Below are positions 1-7,024 of a stretch of 9,912 nucleotides of DNA, piece after piece; the stretch's first letter is position 1; every line of letters starts with the position of its first letter. This DNA is from Streptomyces katrae. Its GTDB lineage: Bacteria > Actinomycetota > Actinomycetes > Streptomycetales > Streptomycetaceae. The stretch covers positions 1 through 9,912 of the forward strand of contig NZ_JZWV01000769.1 in assembly GCF_000966975.1 (NCBI RefSeq), in the 5' to 3' direction. The notes under the pieces were generated by a model. The model did no database searches. It was not told where the DNA came from and worked only from the letters and a program-made list of their open reading frames with translations. The position numbers were made by a program, and so were the translations under genes.

Positions 1-91
1 TCTCCCCGCCCCGCCCTTTCTCCGTTTCCACCTCAGACGCCGGTGGGGCTGAAAAGACCTGGGGCTCCGCCCGGACCCCGCGCCTCAACGG

Positions 92-120
92 TGGGCAGAC
101 GGGAGGCTGTGGCGTATCTT
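92..120 (+). promoter_or_regulatory. candidate promoter (-35 TGGGCA, -10 TATCTT)
   Basis: TGGGCA at 92-97 matches four of six bases of the TTGACA consensus, and TATCTT at 115-120 is a fair -10 box; the spacer is 17 bp, the ideal length. Transcription would start near 127, leaving a leader of about 33 nt before the ATG at 160. The -10 overlaps the first of two palindromes (119-146), and a strong Shine-Dalgarno follows. The promoter call is inferred from matches to consensus only. Confidence 0.35.
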
Positions 121-146
121 GAACCTGTTCAACTGAACGCGTTCAA
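119..146. promoter_or_regulatory. tandem 14-bp palindromic operator candidate (TTGAAC-NN-GTTCAA type)
   Basis: Two 14-bp units lie end to end. TTGAACCTGTTCAA (119-132) is palindromic except for its two central bases. In CTGAACGCGTTCAA (133-146) the inner 12 bases form a perfect palindrome. Their centres are 14 bp apart. An alternative dyad, GTTCA-NN-TGAAC, spans their junction (127-138). The block covers the end of the candidate -10 box and the predicted start point and ends two bases before the Shine-Dalgarno, which is where a repressor would block transcription. Dyads of this size are typical of dimeric winged-helix regulators such as MarR or TetR-like proteins; the actual regulator cannot be named. 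Confidence 0.5.
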
Positions 147-147
147 A

Positions 148-156
148 GAGGGGGAG
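148..156 (+). promoter_or_regulatory. strong ribosome binding site before ATG 160
   Basis: GAGGGGGAG lies just upstream of an ATG at 160, with about 5 nt from the AGGGGG core to the start codon. This is the best Shine-Dalgarno near the small gene. The ATG at 251, the first ATG in the frame that looks coding, has no Shine-Dalgarno in front of it. The site therefore argues that translation really begins at 160. Confidence 0.5.
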
Positions 157-159
157 TTC

Positions 160-250
160 ATGGGGGCCGGAAATCAGAAGGTGTCCACCCGGCAACGGGG
201 TTGGTCCGGACAACGAGCCTCCGCCGTCCCTCCACGCGACGCTCGACTCC
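160..250 (+). other. probable 5' coding segment of the small gene, in a shifted frame
   Basis: Starting at ATG 160, the frame reads MGAGNQKVSTRQRG with GC-rich third positions up to about base 200. Beyond that this frame turns into the Arg/Gly/Ala-rich text typical of an out-of-frame read. From about 200 the +1 frame becomes coding-like (VGPDNEPPPSLHATLDS) and runs straight into the ATG at 251 and on to the stop at 475. Removing one G from the GGGG run at 197-200 joins the two into an uninterrupted 104-codon gene plus stop. This could be a sequencing error, a real mutation or, less likely, recoding. Confidence 0.45.
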
Positions 251-475
251 ATGGACCGGTTCCACGACCGGGACCTGAACGTGCGCAAGGAGCGGCTGCG
301 GGACTTCGGCGCCGTGGACGCCGGGATGGTGGAGATGGAGCCCGGCCGGCTCGTGCTCATCGTGCGCATGCCCAGGCACTTCCCGGACGGGCAGACGCAG
401 GACCGGCTCAAGGAGCAGGTGCAGGGGCTGCCGGGGGTCGTCGACGTCCGCGTGTGCACCTTCCACACCTGCTGA
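251..475 (+). CDS. small protein of unknown function (74 aa as read; about 104 aa if the frameshift is corrected)
   Basis: I do not recognise the family. The 74-residue frame has clear coding character, with GC-rich third positions and a balanced, charged composition. It has an N-terminal charged helix-like part (DRFHDRDLNVRKERLRDFGAVD), a strand-like segment (RLVLIVRMPRHF), a short helix (TQDRLKEQVQGL) and a final strand ending VDVRVCTFHTC, in which the two Cys are separated by four residues. The end of that Cys pair is the C-terminus. There is no signal peptide or membrane segment, so it is probably cytoplasmic. ATG 251 is the first canonical start in frame but has no Shine-Dalgarno. The true start is more likely ATG 160, in a frame one base away, behind a strong Shine-Dalgarno, operator-like palindromes and a possible promoter. 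The gene is convergent with gdhA, and the two share a hairpin terminator. The start is uncertain, but the reading frame from about 206 onward is well supported. Confidence 0.6.
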   Translation: MDRFHDRDLNVRKERLRDFGAVDAGMVEMEPGRLVLIVRMPRHFPDGQTQDRLKEQVQGLPGVVDVRVCTFHTC

Positions 476-508
476 ATCGGAACGGAACGGCCGGACCGGC
501 CGAACCGC

Positions 509-545
509 ACCGGGCCCGCACCCCGGTGCGGGGTGCGGGCCCGGT
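509..545. terminator. perfect 16-bp-stem hairpin, bidirectional terminator candidate
   Basis: ACCGGGCCCGCACCCC (509-524) pairs without mismatch with 530-545 around a 5-nt GGTGC loop. It sits in the 91-bp gap between the stop of the rightward small gene (475) and the stop of the leftward gdhA (567), where a shared terminator is expected. There is no long T tract on either side, as is usual in Streptomyces terminators. Confidence 0.75.
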
Positions 546-566
546 GGGCGAGGGGGGAACGGGGCG

Positions 567-2105
<1,539 letters not shown>

Positions 2106-2600
2106 ATGGAAACGGTACGGTTCGCGGCTCTGGTCGCGGCGACGCTCACGGTGGGGCTGGTCAGCGGCCTCTTCTACGGGTTCTCGGTGGCGGTGATGCC
2201 GGGTCTGCGGGCTTCGGCGGACCGGACGGTCGTCGAGACGATGCAGCGGATCAACGTGGCGATCCTCAACGGCTGGTTTCTGCTGGGCTATGTGGGGGCG
2301 CTGGTGTTCACCGGGCTCGCCCTGGCCCTGCGGCTGGTGGTCGGCGGGGGCGGCGGGACGGCGCCGCTGGCGGGGGCGTTCGTCGCGTACGTGCTCGTGG
2401 TGCTCGTCACCGCCCGGGTGAACATCCCGCTGAACAACGCCCTGGCGCAGGCCGGCCCGGTGGAGCGGATCGCCGACCCGGCGGCCGTGCGCCGCGCGTT
2501 CGAGGGGCCGTGGGTACGGGCGAACACGGGGCGCACGGTGCTGTGCACGGTGGCGTTCGGGCTGCTGGTGTGGGCCCTGGTCCTGGACGGGCAGCCGTAG
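2106..2600 (+). CDS. DUF1772 (anthrone oxygenase-like) integral membrane protein
   Basis: The 164-residue protein matches the DUF1772 family, which includes fungal anthrone oxygenases acting on aromatic polyketides; bacterial members are mostly uncharacterised. Four hydrophobic helices can be seen at about residues 6-31, 55-79, 84-105 and 141-160. Family-type motifs are present: GLFYGFSVAVMPGL at the end of helix 1, VNIPLNNAL (from residue 105) after helix 3, and W-x-R-x-N-x-x-R before helix 4. The ATG at 2106 is well supported by GAGGGGG 8 nt upstream. Its stop is only 6 bp from that of a paralogue on the opposite strand. The substrate is unknown, and an oxygenase role is only a family-level possibility. 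The closeness to a polyketide cluster is suggestive, but lpdA lies between them. Confidence 0.85.
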   Translation: METVRFAALVAATLTVGLVSGLFYGFSVAVMPGLRASADRTVVETMQRINVAILNGWFLLGYVGALVFTGLALALRLVVGGGGGTAPLAGAFVAYVLVVLVTARVNIPLNNALAQAGPVERIADPAAVRRAFEGPWVRANTGRTVLCTVAFGLLVWALVLDGQP

Positions 2601-2795
2601 GGGCGGTCAGCGCGCGGTGGCGCGGCCGTGGAGGAGGAGGGCGCGGGTGAGGGCGGTGAGTGCGGCGGTGCAGAGCAGGGTGCGCAGGATGTTCGTGGTG
2701 ACCCAGGTGCCCTTGAACTTGTCGACCACCGCGAAGCCGGTCATCTTCGCGGCGTCGCCCGCGTCGGCGAGCTCGTTGTTCAGCGGGATGTTCAC
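2418..2795. repeat. perfect 21-bp inverted repeat inside the two convergent DUF1772 genes
   Basis: The 21 bases at 2418-2438 are exactly the reverse complement of 2775-2795. In both genes they encode VNIPLNN, so the repeat is a conserved motif in two paralogues facing each other. The arms are 336 bp apart. It most likely reflects duplication plus purifying selection, but identity at every third position over seven codons also fits gene conversion. Confidence 0.85.
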
Positions 2796-3176
2796 CGCGA
2801 AGGTGATCACCAGGACGGCGAGGTAGGCGACGGCGGCGGCGCCCGCCCACCCGGCGGGTCCCCGTCTGCCCTTGCGGTACTCGACGAGGGCCGCGGCGGC
2901 GGTGGCGAGCAGGGCGAGGACGAAGACGCCGCCGAAGAGGCCGTTCCCGTCGATGACCGCGTTGATGTGCTGCATGGCGGTGACGTAGGTGCGGTCGTCG
3001 CCGGCGGCGAGGCCGGGCATCACCGAGACGTCGAAGGCGAAGAACAGCCCCGCCATCAGGCCGATGAGGACGGTGGAGAGGGCGAGCAGGGGGCCGGCCG
3101 CCCGGTCGGCGGCGGACCTCCCGGCGCCGCCGGGGTGGGTGCCGTGTTCCGGGTCCGCGCCGTGTTCCGGGTTCAT
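2607..3176 (-). CDS. DUF1772 (anthrone oxygenase-like) integral membrane protein, paralogue with extended N-terminus
   Basis: The 189-residue protein is a second DUF1772 member and clearly a paralogue of the gene it faces: GLFFAFDVSVMPGL, MQHINAVIDGNGLFG, VNIPLNNEL (from residue 128) and W-x-x-x-N-x-x-R-T-L-L-C align with it throughout. It has four predicted transmembrane helices (about 29-52, 80-100, 108-127 and 165-184). Unlike its partner it begins with a roughly 28-residue hydrophilic tail rich in Pro, Gly, Glu and His that contains two PEHG units encoded by a tandem DNA repeat. The ATG at 3176 follows an AGGTGAGG Shine-Dalgarno about 9 nt upstream. Its function is unknown, and an oxygenase-like role is inferred only from family. 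Its own promoter should lie in 3177-3290, where I see no clear consensus boxes. Confidence 0.85.
   Translation of the reverse strand: MNPEHGADPEHGTHPGGAGRSAADRAAGPLLALSTVLIGLMAGLFFAFDVSVMPGLAAGDDRTYVTAMQHINAVIDGNGLFGGVFVLALLATAAAALVEYRKGRRGPAGWAGAAAVAYLAVLVITFAVNIPLNNELADAGDAAKMTGFAVVDKFKGTWVTTNILRTLLCTAALTALTRALLLHGRATAR
3141..3172. repeat. 14-bp tandem repeat, 18-bp period, encoding PEHG units
   Basis: GCCGTGTTCCGGGT occurs at 3141-3154 and again at 3159-3172. Read on the minus strand it encodes NPEHGADPEHGTH at the N-terminus of the second DUF1772 protein. The 18-bp period is six codons, so a change in copy number would keep the frame. Confidence 0.8.
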
Positions 3177-3289
3177 GGGTACGTCCTCACCTGTGACGGG
3201 TGGCTGGATACCGGCGGGCCCGTGCCCGCGCGCGCAGTGATCCTGGCACCCGTACGGGCTCCGTACCAGCGGTTCGGCCCGAATACGCC

Positions 3290-3321
3290 GGACGGGCCGG
3301 GGAGTTGTCCCCGGCCCGTCC
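3290..3321. terminator. perfect 13-bp-stem hairpin downstream of lpdA
   Basis: GGACGGGCCGGGG (3290-3302) pairs perfectly with CCCCGGCCCGTCC (3309-3321) around the 6-nt loop AGTTGT. It lies about 105 bp past the lpdA stop and about 115 bp upstream of the leftward DUF1772 start, so it most likely ends lpdA transcription and insulates the next gene. No T tract follows. The rest of 3177-3426 holds only a short GTACGG-GCT-CCGTAC dyad at 3252-3266. Confidence 0.65.
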
Positions 3322-3426
3322 TCTGTCAGGCGGTGGCGGATACCGGCCGCCGCGGCGCGGCGCGGCCTGCCGTCGGTGCCGTCCTGTCGTCAGGCCGCCC
3401 TGGCGTCACGGTCGTCCTGCCCGCCC

Positions 3427-4830
3427 TCAGCCGTGTACGTGCAGCGGCTTGCCCGCGAGGGCCAGGTGGGCCTCGCCCAGGGCCTCGGTCTGGGTCGGGT
3501 GGGCGTGGATGAGGCTCGCCACCTCCGACGGCAGGGCCTGCCAGTTGAAGATGAGCTGGGCCTCGCCGATCTGCTCGCTCATGCGCGAGCCGATCATGTG
3601 CAGGCCGACGACCGGGCCGTCGACGACCTGGACGAGCTTGACGTCGCCGGCCGTCTTGAGGATCTTGCTCTTGCCGGTGCTGCCGGCGTTGAACTTGCTG
3701 ACGACGACCTTGTCCTCGCCGTAGACCTCCTTGGCCTTCGCCTCGGTGAGGCCGACCGAGGCGATCTCCGGCTCGCAGTAGGTGACGCGCGCGACGCCGT
3801 CGTAGTCGATCGGGGTCACGGGCAGGCCCGCGAGGCGCTCGGCGACCAGGATGCCCTCGGCGAAGCCGACGTGGGCCAGCTGGAGGGTCGGGATCAGGTC
3901 GCCGACGGCGGAGACGGTCGGCAGGTTGGTGCGCAGCAGCTCGTCCACGACGACGTGGCCGCGCTCGACGGCCACGCCGGTCTCCTCGTAGCCGAGGCCG
4001 GCGGAGACGGGGCCGCGGCCGACGGCGACGAGCAGCAGCTCGGCCTCGATCTGCTTGCCGTTCTCCAGGGAGACGCGGACGCCGGACTCGGTGTACTCGA
4101 CGCCGGAGAAGCGCGAACCCAGCTCGAACTTGATCTTCCGCTTGCGGAAGGCGCGTTCCAGGGACTTGGAGATGTCCACGTCCTCGGCGGGCACCAGGTG
4201 GGGCAGGCCCTCGACGACGGTGACGTCCACGCCGAAGGACTTCCAGGCGGAGGCGAACTCGACGCCGATGACACCGCCGCCGAGGATGATCGCCGACTCG
4301 GGGATCCGGTCGAGGAACAGGGCGTGGTCGGAGGAGATGACCCGGTTGCCGTCGATGGTCAGACCGGGCAGCGAGCGCGGCTGGGAGCCGGTGGCGAGGA
4401 CGACCTGGCGGCCCTGGTAGCGGACGCCGCCCACCTCGACCTCGGTCGGGGAGACGAGGCGGCCCTCGCCCTCCACCAGGGTGAGGTTCTTGCGCGCCTT
4501 CAGGGTGCCCTGGAGGCCCTTGTAGAGGCCGGCGATGACACCGTCCTTGTACTCGTGGACCCCGGCTATGTCGACGCCGCCGAAGGTGGCCCGGACGCCG
4601 TAGGACTCGGCGCGGCGCAGCTCGTCGGCGACCTCGCCGGCGTGCAGGAGGGCCTTGGTGGGGATGCAGCCGTTGTGCAGGCAGGTGCCGCCCAGCTTGC
4701 CCTTCTCGATGAGGACCACGTCCAGGCCGAGCTGGGTCGCGCGCAGAGCGCAGGAGTAGCCCCCGCTACCGCCACCGAGGATGACCACGTCGTACACGCC
4801 GTCGGCGGAATTCTCCATTGCTGATGACAC
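3427..4830 (-). CDS. lpdA: dihydrolipoyl dehydrogenase (E3 of 2-oxoacid dehydrogenase complexes)
   Basis: This FAD enzyme (EC 1.8.1.4) reoxidises dihydrolipoyl groups of pyruvate, 2-oxoglutarate or branched-chain 2-oxoacid dehydrogenase complexes, passing electrons to NAD+. The 467 residues are the normal family length. Domains in order: FAD-binding GGGSGG (19-24); redox disulfide GGTCLHNGCIPTK with Cys50 and Cys55; ATGSQPR; NAD-binding ILGGGVIGVEFAS; second FAD motif SAVGDLIP; and a dimerisation domain ending in HAHPTQTE, with catalytic His444 and Glu449. All key residues are present. Two starts are possible: GTG 4830 (GGAG 8 nt upstream) or ATG 4818 (AAAGGTG about 9 nt upstream, giving MENSADG), and the shorter form is as likely. 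No lipoyl E2 or E1 gene is adjacent. It is divergent from the polyketide genes and is probably a housekeeping gene at the cluster edge. Confidence 0.96.
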   Translation of the reverse strand: MSSAMENSADGVYDVVILGGGSGGYSCALRATQLGLDVVLIEKGKLGGTCLHNGCIPTKALLHAGEVADELRRAESYGVRATFGGVDIAGVHEYKDGVIAGLYKGLQGTLKARKNLTLVEGEGRLVSPTEVEVGGVRYQGRQVVLATGSQPRSLPGLTIDGNRVISSDHALFLDRIPESAIILGGGVIGVEFASAWKSFGVDVTVVEGLPHLVPAEDVDISKSLERAFRKRKIKFELGSRFSGVEYTESGVRVSLENGKQIEAELLLVAVGRGPVSAGLGYEETGVAVERGHVVVDELLRTNLPTVSAVGDLIPTLQLAHVGFAEGILVAERLAGLPVTPIDYDGVARVTYCEPEIASVGLTEAKAKEVYGEDKVVVSKFNAGSTGKSKILKTAGDVKLVQVVDGPVVGLHMIGSRMSEQIGEAQLIFNWQALPSEVASLIHAHPTQTEALGEAHLALAGKPLHVHG

Positions 4831-4847
4831 CTTTCAGTCTCCTAGCA

Positions 4848-4868
4848 CATGACCAGCGCATGACCAGC
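4848..4868. repeat. direct repeat CATGACCAGC with 11-bp period
   Basis: CATGACCAGC occurs at 4848-4857 and 4859-4868, an exact 11-bp period (one helical turn). On the lpdA strand it reads GCTGGTCATG twice and ends 18 bases before the GTG at 4830. Short direct repeats on one face of the helix are a common layout for activator or repressor sites. It could also be a chance duplication. Confidence 0.4.
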
Positions 4869-4910
4869 CTCCCGGCATGCTCTCATCTCCCGCTCCACGC
4901 GCCCGTTTTG

Positions 4911-4930
4911 GGGGTGCGATACGGGGTGCG
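4911..4930. repeat. direct repeat GGGGTGCG with 12-bp period
   Basis: GGGGTGCG is found at 4911-4918 and 4923-4930 in the divergent region between lpdA and the acyl-CoA-oxidase-like gene. It is a possible binding site, but short G-rich repeats are common in DNA of this composition. Confidence 0.2.
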
Positions 4931-5002
4931 GTGTCCAGCGCCTCTCAAGGGCGTGTCGAGGGCCCGTCCCGGTGCGCTCTCGGACGGCTGAGGGGTGGCT
5001 CC

Positions 5003-5020
5003 CGGTCCGCCGGAGGACCG
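5003..5020. promoter_or_regulatory. 18-bp near-perfect palindrome upstream of the polyketide operon
   Basis: CGGTCCGCCGGAGGACCG is symmetric at 16 of 18 positions (pattern CGGTCC-N-CCGG-N-GGACCG). It lies about 74 bp before the GTG of the oxidase-like gene, in the region that should contain that gene's promoter. It could be an operator for a dimeric regulator or a hairpin in the leader. No convincing -10/-35 pair is visible nearby. Confidence 0.4.
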
Positions 5021-5093
5021 CCCTGACCTGGGCTGTTCCTTGTTACGGTCCCCGTCGTCTCGATTGGTTCCATGGCACGGGGTGGGGTAAACA

Positions 5094-6935
5094 GTGCGCG
5101 GTCGGTTCTCTCAGGCCTGGTCGGACGTCCTGCGGGGGAGCGCGTTCCCGCACGAGGGGCAGGCCTTCCTCGAACAGGTGTTTTCGGCCGATGTCTTCCG
5201 CCCCCGGCCGGACCACGGCGGCCGGGACGAGCGGTTCGCCCTGACGTACGAGCGGTTGCGGCACGTCAACGACCGCGTGCGCGAGGCCGGTTCCACCGTC
5301 CCCCTGGTCCAGGACCGCGAGCGGCTCTTCCCGCTCCTCGCCTGGTCGGCCGTGGCCGATCCGGCCTTGTTCTACGCGATGTTCCTGCACCACTGCATGA
5401 CCACCGGAGCGGTCCTCGAGTTCGGTGCGGGCCGGGAGGACCTGGCGGACGTGCTGGAGGAGCTGGCGGCCACCGAGCGGGTCGGGGCCCTGCTGATGAC
5501 CGAGCTGGGCCACGGCAACAGCAACGCCTCCGTGCGCACCGTCGCCGAGTACGACGCCGACCGCGAGGAGTTCGTCCTGCGCACCCCGGAGCCGGCGGCC
5601 GTGAAGTTCCCGCCCGCGGTGGCCGCCGAGGGCGTGCCCCGGCTGGCGGTGGTCCTGGCCCAGCTGGTCGTCGACGGCGCCGAGTGCGGGGAGTTCTGCT
5701 TCCTGGTGCCGCTGCGCGACGCGGACGGCCCGCTTCCCGGCGTGGGCGTCCGGCCGCTGCAGCCGTCGCCGTGGCTGCCGCTGGACGGGGCGGTCGTCTC
5801 CTTCGACGGGGTGCGCATCCCCTACCGGTTCTGGCTGCGCGACAATGCCGTGCTCACCGCCGACGGCGGTTTCACGGACCCCTTCGGGAGCCCGGCGATC
5901 CGGGCGCGCCGCACCCTCAGTCTGATCCGGTTCGCCTGGGAGGCCGCCGTCGTGGGCCTCGCGGCGACGGCCGGCGCGAGCGCGGCCGTCGCCGTGCGCC
6001 ACGCCCACCGGCGGCGTACCGGCGGCCGGTTCGCCGCCGGCCGGCCGGTGATCCGCTACCGCAACCAGCAGCGGGCCCTGTTCGGCGCGCTGTCCGGGGC
6101 GTACGTCGCCCGGCTGGTGGCCGCCGCGACCGCCGGCCCCGAGGCTCCGGCGCTGACCCCCGGGTCGGTGCGCACCACCTTCCTGATGAAGGTGGTCACC
6201 GACCGGATCGCCGAGCGGGTCAGCGCCCGCGCGCGTACGGCGAGCGGCGCCCTCGGCTTCCTCGCCGCGAACCGCTTCCTCGACTACCAGGGGTTCGCGC
6301 ACTCCCTCAACGCGGCCGCCGCCGACAACCAGATGCTGCTCCTGGACGGGGCGCAGGCGCTGCTGGCCGGCACCGCCTACACCCCGCCCGCCGACGAGGC
6401 GCCCACCGCCGGCGACCGCGACCTGCTCGACCCGGCCACCTGGGAGACGCTCGCCGCCGTCCGCGAGCGGATCCTCCACCAGGAGCTGGCCGACGGCCTG
6501 CGCAAGGCCACCGGGAGCGGGCTGGCCCCCTTCGACGCGTGGAACGGCCTGTACGACCTGGCCGAGCGGCTCGCCGAGACCCACGCGGCCCGGCTGGTGC
6601 TGGGCACCCTACGGGAGGCGGTGCGCGAGGTGGCCGGATCCGATCCGGTGACCGGGCCGGAGGCCGCCGGGATCCTGCGGGACCTGCTGGCCCTGCACGC
6701 CCTGGAGGAGCTCGCCGGACACGACGGCTGGTACCTGGCCGAGGGCCTGCTGGACGCGGACGAGGTCCGGGGCATCCCCGCCCTCCTGGACCGGCTGTGC
6801 GAGCGGCTGGAGCCGTACGCCGAGGAGCTCGCGGAAGCCCTCGGCGTCCCGTACCCGCTGGTCGGGGCGCCGATCGCGGGCGAGGACTACGTGGGCGGGC
6901 TGGCCGGCACGGCCCCGTCCTCCGGAACGGCCTGA
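5094..6935 (+). CDS. acyl-CoA oxidase / acyl-CoA dehydrogenase-like flavoprotein, predicted catalytic Glu missing
   Basis: The 613-residue protein has the length and order of bacterial acyl-CoA oxidases: a helical N-terminal part, the flavin/substrate-contact motif LLMTELGHGNSN (T136-G141), the beta domain ending VVSFDGVRIPYRFWL, a helical domain with RHAHRRRTGGRF and RYRNQQR, and a long C-terminal helical region. Family members use FAD to introduce an alpha,beta double bond into acyl-CoA. At the place where relatives carry the catalytic base, within F/A-E-G-D/E-N, this protein reads AAAADNQMLL (residues 407-416), with Ala409 where Glu is expected. The CRE-x-CGG segment just before it is also degenerate (RTASGALG). 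It may be inactive as an oxidase, may use another base, or may do other chemistry. The GTG at 5094 is forced by an in-frame TAA at 5088-5090, with GGTGGGG 6 nt upstream. It is followed at 89 bp by the polyketide synthase on the same strand, so the two are probably an operon; a role in tailoring or precursor supply is inferred from this. Confidence 0.85.
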   Translation: MRGRFSQAWSDVLRGSAFPHEGQAFLEQVFSADVFRPRPDHGGRDERFALTYERLRHVNDRVREAGSTVPLVQDRERLFPLLAWSAVADPALFYAMFLHHCMTTGAVLEFGAGREDLADVLEELAATERVGALLMTELGHGNSNASVRTVAEYDADREEFVLRTPEPAAVKFPPAVAAEGVPRLAVVLAQLVVDGAECGEFCFLVPLRDADGPLPGVGVRPLQPSPWLPLDGAVVSFDGVRIPYRFWLRDNAVLTADGGFTDPFGSPAIRARRTLSLIRFAWEAAVVGLAATAGASAAVAVRHAHRRRTGGRFAAGRPVIRYRNQQRALFGALSGAYVARLVAAATAGPEAPALTPGSVRTTFLMKVVTDRIAERVSARARTASGALGFLAANRFLDYQGFAHSLNAAAADNQMLLLDGAQALLAGTAYTPPADEAPTAGDRDLLDPATWETLAAVRERILHQELADGLRKATGSGLAPFDAWNGLYDLAERLAETHAARLVLGTLREAVREVAGSDPVTGPEAAGILRDLLALHALEELAGHDGWYLAEGLLDADEVRGIPALLDRLCERLEPYAEELAEALGVPYPLVGAPIAGEDYVGGLAGTAPSSGTA

Positions 6936-7024
6936 TTCAGCCGCTCTTGAGTCCGCCTCCACCCGTGGTGCGCAGCATCTCCCCCGCACGACCTCGCGCA
7001 CTACGGATGGGTGAAAAGAAGACG
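6936..7024 (+). other. short gap between oxidase-like gene and polyketide synthase
   Basis: These 89 bp contain no hairpin terminator and no convincing promoter that I can see (TTGAGT at 6947-6952 has no matching -10 at 16-18 bp). This supports co-transcription of the flanking genes. A weak purine-rich Shine-Dalgarno (GAAAAGAAG) precedes the ATG at 7025. Confidence 0.4.

Noticed and set aside
3206..3347. GGATACCGGC repeated at 3206 and 3338
   Set aside because: The repeat is short, widely spaced and lies in GC-rich DNA with no symmetry or position that suggests function.
3376..4824. Plus-strand open frame of 482 codons opposite lpdA
   Set aside because: It is low-complexity sequence made by the complement of lpdA codons; lpdA has all its catalytic motifs.
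5020..5093. A -35/-10 promoter for the oxidase-like gene around CTGACC and TTGTTA
   Set aside because: The spacing between the two boxes is about 12 bp, too short for a normal sigma-70-type promoter.
5043..6584. Minus-strand open frame of 513 codons opposite the oxidase-like gene
   Set aside because: The Arg/Gly/His-rich text has no recognisable motif; the plus-strand protein has clear family motifs and a supported start.
7007..7024. In-frame ATG at 7007 as the PKS start
   Set aside because: It has no Shine-Dalgarno and would add only MGEKKT; ATG 7025 has a purine-rich stretch at a workable distance. It remains possible.
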